From assembly GCF_006542765.1 (NCBI RefSeq), contig NZ_SKCD01000012.1, positions 1 through 64,000 on the forward strand: a stretch of DNA of 64,000 nt. Direction: 5' to 3'. The notes beneath the pieces were generated by a model. That model searched no databases. It saw only the letters and a program-made list of their open reading frames with translations, and was not told where the DNA came from. Shown here one piece after another: positions 1 to 7,063 of this stretch (position 1 is the stretch's first letter; the number at the start of each line of letters is the position of its first letter). The DNA is from Paenibacillus luteus (GTDB lineage Bacteria > Bacillota > Bacilli > Paenibacillales > Paenibacillaceae). A program made the position numbers and the translations under genes.

Positions 1-295
1 TCAGCCCGTCTTCCTTGAAGAACGAGAGCAGGTTCGATCTGTATTTGGCTTCAATGTCTGACCCAAACGTCTCCCCGGACATATGCCGCGCCAAAATCAT
101 GCCGTCAACCATCCGTCCGTGCGAAGAGCCGTAATCCCAGTCGCCATGCGTCAGATTCGCAGGCTCCGTCATCAGGTTAGCCGCAAAAAACGGAATATCG
201 TCATAATCGCGATCCGCCATGCCAACGATTGCGTTCATCGCATGTCCCGCGCGAGCCTCCAACGTCAGCGTGTCAGGTACTAATCTTTTTGCCAT
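1..295 (-). CDS. N-terminal part of an unrecognised protein downstream of the yesN-like regulator
   Basis: The gene runs off the left edge; 98 codons are visible, reading MAKRLVPDTLTLEARAGHAM and onward. The start is the ATG at 295, with an AGGAGA ribosome site about 7 bases upstream, and it lies 17 bases after the stop of the response regulator, so it is probably co-transcribed with it. The visible part has no signal peptide and no motif I can name. It is rich in aromatic and acidic residues (for example THGDWDYGSSHGRMVDG), as seen in six-hairpin-type sugar-processing proteins, but that is only a guess from context. Function unknown; likely tied to the carbohydrate system encoded next to it. 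Confidence 0.75.
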   Translation of the reverse strand, partial: MAKRLVPDTLTLEARAGHAMNAIVGMADRDYDDIPFFAANLMTEPANLTHGDWDYGSSHGRMVDGMILARHMSGETFGSDIEAKYRSNLLSFFKEDGL

Positions 296-312
296 CAATA
301 GTCTCTCCTTCG

Positions 313-1908
313 TTAATTCGAGATTTGCGGCTCAAGCGAGCTGCGGTAATCGCCAATGGTCATGCCCATCTTTTTCTTAAAAATCTGGCTGAAATAGCGG
401 TAATCCTCATATCCGACCCGCTTCGCAATTTCATAGTTTTTGTATGCAGGGTAACCCATCAGCTCCACGGCCTTCGCGATCCGGGCATCCGTCAAATAGT
501 CGACAAAATTGCTGCCCGTCGTTTTTTTGAACAAGCGGCTCAAATAGTCAGCGTTCAAAAACCGGCTCTCCGCTATCTGATGCAGACTGAGCGGCTGGTC
601 ATAATGCTGCTCAATCAGCTTCTGAATTTCCCGAACAATCTGCTCGCCCTGCTTGCCGGCCGCGGGACCCCGCGAACCAATCACGCCGGGCAGAATTTCA
701 TCTGTAAAAATCGCACCCACAGCCGCCACATTCCTGCGTAGCCTAATCATCTCCGTATAGGCAAGCAAACTATGTCCGGTAGCTTTCTCCAGATTCGTAC
801 CCGCGCTCTGCAACTGCTTCTCCAGTGAATGGACAAGCATCAGGGCGCCGCGCAGCAAATCGTCCACCGTCATGCAGGGCTGCGAAATTTGCTCATAAAA
901 GCGCTCAAAATCCTGCTGCGCCTGTTCTTCATTGCCATGCTGGAGATTAATGAGCAACGCTTGCTCTAGCTCTCGCGGAAAAGCCGCCGCAGCCACAACC
1001 GCAGTCTCGCCAGCAAACCCAATCCAGCCTGCTTCGCCAAGCTTTCTGCCGTTCAAGCTCAGCTTAGCTTTCTTGTACAGCTGCGGCAGCAGCGAGTGTT
1101 GCTCTTCCTGCTCACTCGCCGCAATGCTATAGCTCACGCCTGTCATATGCTTCAGCAGCGGCTGAAGCATAGCCAACAAACGAAGCAGCTCGCTTCTCAC
1201 CAAGTGATTGCCATGCAAGCAAAGAACAAGCTCGCATGAGCTTCCCGGTGCGGCCGTCATCACAACATCCCATTCGCCGCCAAAATAAAATGCACGCTCC
1301 TGCTGAAGCTTTTGCCGCAGTTGCTCCATTACCAAAGGCAGCTCGCAGCGCTCCACGTACACATCCGGCTGAGCAACCAGCAGCAGGGTATTCCCCGCCT
1401 TCCAGCTCCTACCGTCAGGCAACCCGTTTTTCGCTGCAGGAACGATCCCTTCGCTCCCATCCCCCGTGAACAAGATATTCTCCAGCCAGTTCTTCGCGCT
1501 ACCCTCTCTTTCCCTGGCTTCGCTGGTTTCCCTGCGGTCCAGCTCCGTCAGCGCTTTGCCAAGCACAGCCGCAAGCTCATCCTTCTTGATCGGCTTCAGC
1601 AAATAGTCAAATGCCTTATGGCGGATTGCTTCCTTCGTATATTCAAAGTCCGAGTAGCCGCTGACTACGATCGTCAGCAGCTCCGGAAGCTCCTTGCCAA
1701 GCAATGCGAGCAGCTGTTTCCCATCAAGGCCGGGCATCCGCATGTCCAGAAACAGAAGATCCGGCTTTTTGAGCAGCGCCATATGATAGGCGTCCTCACC
1801 GTCCTCTGCCTCCCCTGCAAGTGCAAGTCCAAGCTCCTCCCACGGAATCGATTGAATCAAGCCCCTGCGAATCCAGCGCTCGTCATCGACAATCATCACC
1901 TGTCTCAT
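313..1908 (-). CDS. YesN-like response regulator with AraC-type DNA-binding domain
   Basis: A cytoplasmic two-component response regulator of about 531 residues. The receiver domain covers about residues 1-120, with the acidic pair in MIVDDERW, phospho-acceptor Asp55 in LFLDMRMPG and the conserved Lys in YLLKPIKKDE. A long middle region has no clear signature. The last 100 residues are an AraC/XylS double helix-turn-helix (LSLHQIAES and VGYEDYRYFSQIFKKKMG). Such proteins pair with YesM-type kinases and activate sugar-transporter genes. The ATG at 1908 is preferred because GGGAGG lies 10 bases upstream; a GTG at 1917 is too close to that site. It is the last recognised gene of a unit formed with the two permeases upstream. 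Confidence 0.93.
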   Translation of the reverse strand: MRQVMIVDDERWIRRGLIQSIPWEELGLALAGEAEDGEDAYHMALLKKPDLLFLDMRMPGLDGKQLLALLGKELPELLTIVVSGYSDFEYTKEAIRHKAFDYLLKPIKKDELAAVLGKALTELDRRETSEAREREGSAKNWLENILFTGDGSEGIVPAAKNGLPDGRSWKAGNTLLLVAQPDVYVERCELPLVMEQLRQKLQQERAFYFGGEWDVVMTAAPGSSCELVLCLHGNHLVRSELLRLLAMLQPLLKHMTGVSYSIAASEQEEQHSLLPQLYKKAKLSLNGRKLGEAGWIGFAGETAVVAAAAFPRELEQALLINLQHGNEEQAQQDFERFYEQISQPCMTVDDLLRGALMLVHSLEKQLQSAGTNLEKATGHSLLAYTEMIRLRRNVAAVGAIFTDEILPGVIGSRGPAAGKQGEQIVREIQKLIEQHYDQPLSLHQIAESRFLNADYLSRLFKKTTGSNFVDYLTDARIAKAVELMGYPAYKNYEIAKRVGYEDYRYFSQIFKKKMGMTIGDYRSSLEPQISN

Positions 1909-1945
1909 ATCCGTCACGCCTCCCGACTACGAGCCTCATTTGCGA

Positions 1946-2767
1946 TCAGCCTTTGACTGATCCTGCCGTCAAGCCATCGATAATATAGCGCTGCAGAAAC
2001 AAATAAATAATGAGCACCGGCGTAATGACCACAATCATAAAAGCAAACACAATCCCCCAGTTCGTGCTGTACAGCGTAACGAAGTTGAATACTTGAAGCA
2101 CGATCGTCCATTTGGTGCTGTCCGTAACGAGATAGAAGGGACCGAAGAAATCATTCCATACCGATACGATAACGACGATCGAGACCGTGACCAGCACCGT
2201 GCTGATGAGCGGTAAAATAATTTTGAGATACAGCCGGAAATAGCCGCAGCCTTCCAGAATAGCCGCCTCGTCCAGCTCCCTCGGTACGGACTTGATAAAC
2301 CCGACTAGCAGAAACACCGCGAATGGCAGCAGAACCGCCGTGTAGTACATCACAATGCTAAGATAGGTGCCTTTAATATGAAGGACGTCCAACAATCGAA
2401 TCGTTGGAATAATCGAGACTGGCACGATTAGTCCCATAATAAAGGCCATATAGACGCCGTTCAGAAATTTGCCCCCGCGCCGCTGAATGACGAACGCCGC
2501 CATCGATGCGAACAGGTTCACGCAGACGACCACAAGCGCCGACAGAAGAAAGCTATTTTTGAAGCCGCGCAAAATATTGTCCTGATTAAACACATCTCGG
2601 TAGTTGCTGAATTCCCAAGTCGACGGCAGCGATAAGCCAAATAACGCGGATTCCCTTATGCCTTTGAATGAATTGATAAATATCATAAAAAACGGGATCA
2701 GAATCAGGAGAGCGAGACCGATTGCAACGATTTCCAACGCGATTGGCGGTAGTTTTTTTCTCATCAC
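1946..2767 (-). CDS. Carbohydrate ABC transporter permease (MalG/YesQ type)
   Basis: An integral membrane subunit of a CUT1-family sugar importer, about 273 residues with six likely membrane segments. The EAA loop that contacts the ATPase is visible as VPRELDEAAILEGCG followed by LPL, about 80 residues from the C-terminus. Its start overlaps the stop of the partner permease (a GTG then ATG just after GGGAGG, so 2767 or 2764), indicating translational coupling. As is usual for this class, no ATPase is encoded nearby and a shared MsmX-like ATPase elsewhere is expected (family knowledge). Confidence 0.93.
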   Translation of the reverse strand: MMRKKLPPIALEIVAIGLALLILIPFFMIFINSFKGIRESALFGLSLPSTWEFSNYRDVFNQDNILRGFKNSFLLSALVVVCVNLFASMAAFVIQRRGGKFLNGVYMAFIMGLIVPVSIIPTIRLLDVLHIKGTYLSIVMYYTAVLLPFAVFLLVGFIKSVPRELDEAAILEGCGYFRLYLKIILPLISTVLVTVSIVVIVSVWNDFFGPFYLVTDSTKWTIVLQVFNFVTLYSTNWGIVFAFMIVVITPVLIIYLFLQRYIIDGLTAGSVKG

Positions 2768-3636
2768 ATCTCGACCTCCCTTTTCTTCATCGCCATCAGC
2801 ACAGGCACGCCAACAAGGGTTACAAGTGCAAACAGCAGCATATTGATCGCCGTGGCGTAGCCCATTTCACCCGAGCTGAACGTGTTGCGAATATACGTAT
2901 AGAACACCTCGGTCGTATAACCTGGACCGCCTTCGGTCAACACCATTACGATCTCGAATACTTTCATCGAGCCGATCATCGCAAGCAGCACGTTAACGGT
3001 AAAAGCAGGCGCCAGCAGCGGGAACACTACATGCTTGAATCGCGTCCAGTAATTCGCACCATCAATCGATGCGCTCTCGATCAGATCCTTCGGAATAAAT
3101 TGCAGACCGGCCAAATAAACGACCATCGAAAAGCCCGCAACCCGCCAGATGTCGGTAATGATAATGGTAAACAAAGCGAATTTCGGATCGTTCAGCCAGT
3201 CCTGCATCATGAAATCCAAACCAACCATATCAAGAAATTTATTTACGATTCCGTGCTCGGGATGGTAAATAGCCCGGAAAATATAGCCGATAACCAGTGG
3301 AGCAATGACATATGGCATGAAAAAAATCATCCGAAGCAAATTGCGCAGCCTCAGCTTCTCATTCAAGATCAGCGCCAGCGCAATGCCCGATACATTTTGC
3401 AGCACCGTCACCGCAGCGGCAAAAATTAGCGTATTCGTAAAAGCTTGCTTCAAGCGTGGCTCGTTGAACAGCTCCTTGTAATTTTCCAGTCCAATGAACT
3501 TGATCGTGCTTGCGTTAATGTTCCAATCGGTAAAGCTGTAATACACGCCGATCACGGTCGGCGTTATGAAGAACAATAGAAAAACGATTATCGCTGGAAA
3601 AGAAAAATAAAGCGGGTATTTGTTTCTCTCCATCAT
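2764..3636 (-). CDS. Carbohydrate ABC transporter permease (MalF/UgpA/YesP type)
   Basis: The second membrane subunit of the same importer, about 290 residues with six predicted membrane segments. The N-terminus YPLYFSFPAIIVFLLFF is typical of UgpA/LacF-type permeases. The EAA loop reads IPKDLIESASIDGAN then FPLL. The ATG at 3636 (or the adjacent ATG at 3633) follows an AGGGG site; a GTG at 3642 overlaps that site and is less likely. It follows the binding-protein gene after a 93-base gap that holds a strong hairpin. Confidence 0.93.
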   Translation of the reverse strand: MMERNKYPLYFSFPAIIVFLLFFITPTVIGVYYSFTDWNINASTIKFIGLENYKELFNEPRLKQAFTNTLIFAAAVTVLQNVSGIALALILNEKLRLRNLLRMIFFMPYVIAPLVIGYIFRAIYHPEHGIVNKFLDMVGLDFMMQDWLNDPKFALFTIIITDIWRVAGFSMVVYLAGLQFIPKDLIESASIDGANYWTRFKHVVFPLLAPAFTVNVLLAMIGSMKVFEIVMVLTEGGPGYTTEVFYTYIRNTFSSGEMGYATAINMLLFALVTLVGVPVLMAMKKREVEM

Positions 3637-3661
3637 GCTCACCCCTGCTCCGATAAGGAAG

Positions 3662-3704
3662 GGCGGGCCTTGCGCCCTAGCTGCTCTCTAATGCAAGGCC
3701 CGCC
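3662..3704 (-). other. Intercistronic hairpin between binding-protein and permease genes
   Basis: A 12-base perfect inverted repeat (GGCGGGCCTTGC and GCAAGGCCCGCC) with a 19-base loop lies between the solute-binding-protein gene and the permeases. No U-run follows in the transcribed (minus) direction. It is therefore more likely an mRNA-stabilising or partial-termination element, as known between malE and malF-type genes, that keeps the binding protein more abundant than the permeases. Confidence 0.7.
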
Positions 3705-3735
3705 TGCTCCATCTAAATGTTAAGCCGCTTATTTC

Positions 3736-5091
3736 TTATTCAAAACCTTCCAGACGTTTGGAATTACCGTCCTTGACGTAGTTCGTATCCATCTCTTTGA
3801 TCGCTGCATCCACGTCTCCGGAAATGTGGAACCCTTGCAAAATTTTCCCGAGATCAAGGAAGGATGCGGTTAGGCGGTTTTGCACATTGACCTTGGACTT
3901 GCCAGCGTCGATATATTCCTGAACCGTTTGCTGGCTCGGGTAAAGCTCGCTATCCGCGCCTTTGAAGATCGGAATGCCCGGGTGCAGCTTATAGAAGGAA
4001 TTGACGCTTTCGCTAGAGATCATGAACTTCACGAGCTCCTTCGCCGCTTCCAGGTTTTTCGCCTTTGATGGAACCATTAACTGGTTCGGTGGCGTAATCA
4101 TAGCCGTACCTGTATCCGTAGCGGAAGGGAAAGGGAAAAATCCGATTTTTTCTTTCACAAAATCATTGCCGAATTTCTTCTCCAGCTGTGGTAGAATGCC
4201 ATCCAGCATGAACGCCATGGCGACCTTGCCTTCGCCCAGCTCATTTTGCAATTCGTCAAAGGTGCCTGACAGCGTATTTTTCTGGAAGAGGCCCAAATCC
4301 TTGATTTCCTTCGCTTTCACAAACAAATCCTTAAGCGCCGTGATTTCGGAGAGCTTCATGCCGTTGACATTAAGCTTCTGAACACCCTCATCACCAATCT
4401 CCTGATCTACCTGACTCACCCAGCCTGTTAAGTAAAATACCTGTGTCGGCCAGCCGTCCTTCACGCCTTCATAGAAAGGCGTTACGCCGCTATCCTTCAG
4501 CTTCTTGGCGATTTCAAGCAGGTTCGCGTAATTCGTCGGCGGCTCAATGCCTGCTTTGGCGAAGACGTCCTTGTTATAAAACACGCCCATCATGCCCGTT
4601 TTGCCAAAGGGTACGCCATAGGCCTTGCCAGATGTATCCTTCTGGAATTCGGTGATTGATTCGATCACGTTATCCCACACGCCAGCCTCGCCTGACCACT
4701 CATATAACGTCTCTTCTGCTCTCAGCTTGACGTACTGCTTCGTTCCCGGCTGCATCAGAAACACATCGGGAAAATCGCCAGTAGAGAAGCGAGTTTTCAG
4801 CATATTGTCATAATCCCCGCCCGGCAGCGCCTGAACCTCAACCTTATTGCCGGTTTTCGCTTCAAAATCTTTAAAAATTTGCGTGTATGGCGTTGCGTCA
4901 TCCGTATTCGGAATCAGGAAGGTTAATGTGACCGGCTCCTTCGCAGGCTCCTTGGTTGGATCAGCCGCCGCCGTCTTCTCAGGTGCGTTAGTCGCAGGCG
5001 TATTATTTCCGTTATTCCCTCCGCATGCGGCCAAAGTCAGTGCTGCCAATAGGAATACCATCGTGAGATAAACCGCTTTCATCTTTCTCAT
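3736..5091 (-). CDS. Extracellular sugar-binding lipoprotein of the ABC importer
   Basis: The substrate-binding protein (family 1 solute-binding, YesO-like), 451 residues. A lipoprotein signal peptide is clear: positively charged MRKMK, a hydrophobic stretch, then the lipobox LAAC at residues 20-23, followed by a Gly/Asn/Thr/Pro-rich linker that tethers the domain to the membrane. The mature part carries typical family stretches (GDFPDVFLMQPG, YGVPFGKTGMMGVFYNKD). The ATG at 5091 follows GAGAGGG. It is the first gene of the transporter unit, and a catabolite-repression-like site lies about 45 bases upstream. The ligand cannot be read from sequence; the neighbouring GH78 enzyme suggests a rhamnose-containing oligosaccharide. 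Confidence 0.94.
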   Translation of the reverse strand: MRKMKAVYLTMVFLLAALTLAACGGNNGNNTPATNAPEKTAAADPTKEPAKEPVTLTFLIPNTDDATPYTQIFKDFEAKTGNKVEVQALPGGDYDNMLKTRFSTGDFPDVFLMQPGTKQYVKLRAEETLYEWSGEAGVWDNVIESITEFQKDTSGKAYGVPFGKTGMMGVFYNKDVFAKAGIEPPTNYANLLEIAKKLKDSGVTPFYEGVKDGWPTQVFYLTGWVSQVDQEIGDEGVQKLNVNGMKLSEITALKDLFVKAKEIKDLGLFQKNTLSGTFDELQNELGEGKVAMAFMLDGILPQLEKKFGNDFVKEKIGFFPFPSATDTGTAMITPPNQLMVPSKAKNLEAAKELVKFMISSESVNSFYKLHPGIPIFKGADSELYPSQQTVQEYIDAGKSKVNVQNRLTASFLDLGKILQGFHISGDVDAAIKEMDTNYVKDGNSKRLEGFE

Positions 5092-5133
5092 TCATCGACA
5101 CCCTCTCATCCATAATGCTTACTCCCTTATTAT

Positions 5134-5149
5134 ATGAAAGCGCTTCCTA
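5134..5149 (+). promoter_or_regulatory. Probable CcpA catabolite-repression (cre) site
   Basis: ATGAAAGCGCTTCCTA matches the cre consensus WTGNAARCGNWWWCAW at 14 of 16 positions and lies upstream of the binding-lipoprotein gene. The core GAAAGCGCTTCC is nearly palindromic. Carbon catabolite repression of the importer is the expected effect (inference). Confidence 0.6.
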
Positions 5150-5193
5150 ACGACAAATTCACAATAATGACTTGTTATGTTGAATATTCTGAC

Positions 5194-6999
5194 TTATTCG
5201 TTCGCTTGCGTGGTCTCGATCGGAATGAACAGCTTGATCTCCGTTCCCATTCCCTTCCGGCTGTTAATTTCAAAATCAAACGCATCGCCAAACCTTATTT
5301 TATAACGGGAAAACACGTTTTGAATGCCGATTCCCATACGAGCCGCTGGCAAAGCTCCATTGTCTTGCAGCATAGGCGGCTTGAGCGTCTGCCTGATTTC
5401 TGCCAGATGCTTCTCGGAAATGCCAACTCCGTCATCGGATACGGAGAGTGCGATTCTCCCGCCTTCCTGCCGCATCGCCACCGTAATTCTGCCTTTGCCG
5501 CGCTTGCGCTCGATGCCATGGAACACGGCATTTTCGACGAGCGGCTGGAGTGTCATTTTGAGCAACGGAAAGCTGTAAAGCTCCTCCTCAATCTGCTGCT
5601 CGTAGGCGATCTTATCCTCGAAGCGGATGCGCTGAATGCTCATATAAGCGTCAATTTGAACGAGCTCTTCCTGAAGAGTCACGATCTCGTCTTTGTTCTT
5701 GGTGTTGTAGCGAAAAATATCTGCAAGCGATTCGGCCATTTGACCGATGTCCTGCACCTGATAATAGTCGGCCATCGACCGGATGCTGTCCAAGGTGTTA
5801 TAGAGAAAGTGGGGATTGATCTGAGAATAGAGCATGGCCAGCTCGGCTTCCTGAAGCTTGATTTGGTTCACGTATTTCGTCTCGATCAGCTGCTCCAGCT
5901 CCTCCTGCATGGCGTTGAAATTCATGCCAATCCTGCCGATCTCATCGTTACGCTTCACCTCCACCCTTGCGGAGAAATCGCCGCGCTTCATGCGGTTAAC
6001 CGATTTATACAGATGAAGGATTGGCTTCGTGATGCGCTGTCCAAACAGGACTGATATAAGAAAGGTAATGAAAAATGCGATGCATGCCGTAAACAAAACG
6101 GTGGTTTTGATAATATCCAGCGAGCCGAAGATGTCGCTCTTCGGAACGACGAGCACCGCTTTCCAGTTGGAGTAGCCCGACCTCGTATAGGAAACGAGAC
6201 GCTCCTCGCCATCCATCTCGAACCAGAATCGGCTTTTGCTGCCGCTTACCCGCTCGGTCAGAGCAGGCTCATCCGCATAGGCGTTGGCATTGCCAGAAGC
6301 ATAGACAAGCCGGTTGCCTTCATCAAGAATGAGAATGCTGCTTCTCGCTGATAATGCATCATTGCGCCCGATGCTGTTGAACAGCTCTGAACGATATTCT
6401 GCCCTGACGATAATAAACAAATCAGGATTCGAGAAATCCCGGATTAGAATCGCCGAGAAATATGCTGCTTCCTCTGCATCCGAGCGTTCAGACTCAGGGA
6501 TCAGGCTGCTGAAAAAAACCTCTCCATCCTTCGCTACTGTGGAGCGGAACCATTCCGAATTGCGGACCTGTGCCGCATTTCTCATCCCGCTGTCATCGGA
6601 TGCGCTGAGCAGCTCGCCCGTACTGAAATAAATATGGAAACGAATAAAATCACGGATCGGCGTTACATTAAAGCTTTTTAAATAAAGATCCCCGATCCGC
6701 TGGCGAAACTCGAAGCGCTCCTTGTCGCTCATTTCCGGGTAGCGGTTAATGCCATCGACGTAACTTGGATCATTATAGGAAGCCAGAAGCAAATTCCGTT
6801 TGCTGTGAAAATCATTGTCCATATTTTTTTCGATTTGCTGCACAAGCAAGGCGCTGGCGGACTCCGCCTGCCTGCCCATCGTAGTATAGGAAATATAGAA
6901 GGAAACCGATCCTACCAAGGTGATGCAGACTAAGATAATAATAAAGTAGCTGAGCAGGAGAACGGTGCGTATGCGAATAATGAACCCTCCTATAGCCAA
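5194..6999 (-). CDS. YesM-like sensor histidine kinase
   Basis: A membrane sensor kinase, up to 601 residues. A first membrane helix near residues 10-32 (LLLSYFIIILVCITLVG) is followed by an extracellular sensor region of about 260 residues, a second helix near 295-318 and a HAMP linker (ITKPILHLYKSVNRMKRGDF). The His_kinase box QINPHFLYNTLDS holds the phospho-accepting His near residue 397, and the ATP-binding N-box is PLVENAVFHGIERK. It surely partners the YesN-like regulator. The start is uncertain: the listed TTG at 6999 has no ribosome site and sits at the edge of a terminator, while a perfect AGGAGGG (6985-6991) lies inside the frame and is followed only by ATT codons (6981, 6978). Confidence 0.9.
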   Translation of the reverse strand: MAIGGFIIRIRTVLLLSYFIIILVCITLVGSVSFYISYTTMGRQAESASALLVQQIEKNMDNDFHSKRNLLLASYNDPSYVDGINRYPEMSDKERFEFRQRIGDLYLKSFNVTPIRDFIRFHIYFSTGELLSASDDSGMRNAAQVRNSEWFRSTVAKDGEVFFSSLIPESERSDAEEAAYFSAILIRDFSNPDLFIIVRAEYRSELFNSIGRNDALSARSSILILDEGNRLVYASGNANAYADEPALTERVSGSKSRFWFEMDGEERLVSYTRSGYSNWKAVLVVPKSDIFGSLDIIKTTVLFTACIAFFITFLISVLFGQRITKPILHLYKSVNRMKRGDFSARVEVKRNDEIGRIGMNFNAMQEELEQLIETKYVNQIKLQEAELAMLYSQINPHFLYNTLDSIRSMADYYQVQDIGQMAESLADIFRYNTKNKDEIVTLQEELVQIDAYMSIQRIRFEDKIAYEQQIEEELYSFPLLKMTLQPLVENAVFHGIERKRGKGRITVAMRQEGGRIALSVSDDGVGISEKHLAEIRQTLKPPMLQDNGALPAARMGIGIQNVFSRYKIRFGDAFDFEINSRKGMGTEIKLFIPIETTQANE

Positions 7000-7042
7000 A
7001 ACCGCCCAAGCAATCCCTCGTTAGAGATATGGCTTGGGCGGT
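6998..7042 (-). terminator. Intrinsic terminator after the rhamnosidase gene
   Basis: An 11-base stem (ACCGCCCAAGC / GCTTGGGCGGT) with a 20-base loop is followed on the minus strand by a short U-run (TTTT). It separates the catabolic operon from the sensor-kinase gene and overlaps the possible TTG start of that kinase. The U-run is weak, so some read-through is likely. Confidence 0.65.
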
Positions 7043-7063
7043 CAGCTGCTATGTGATGATGGT

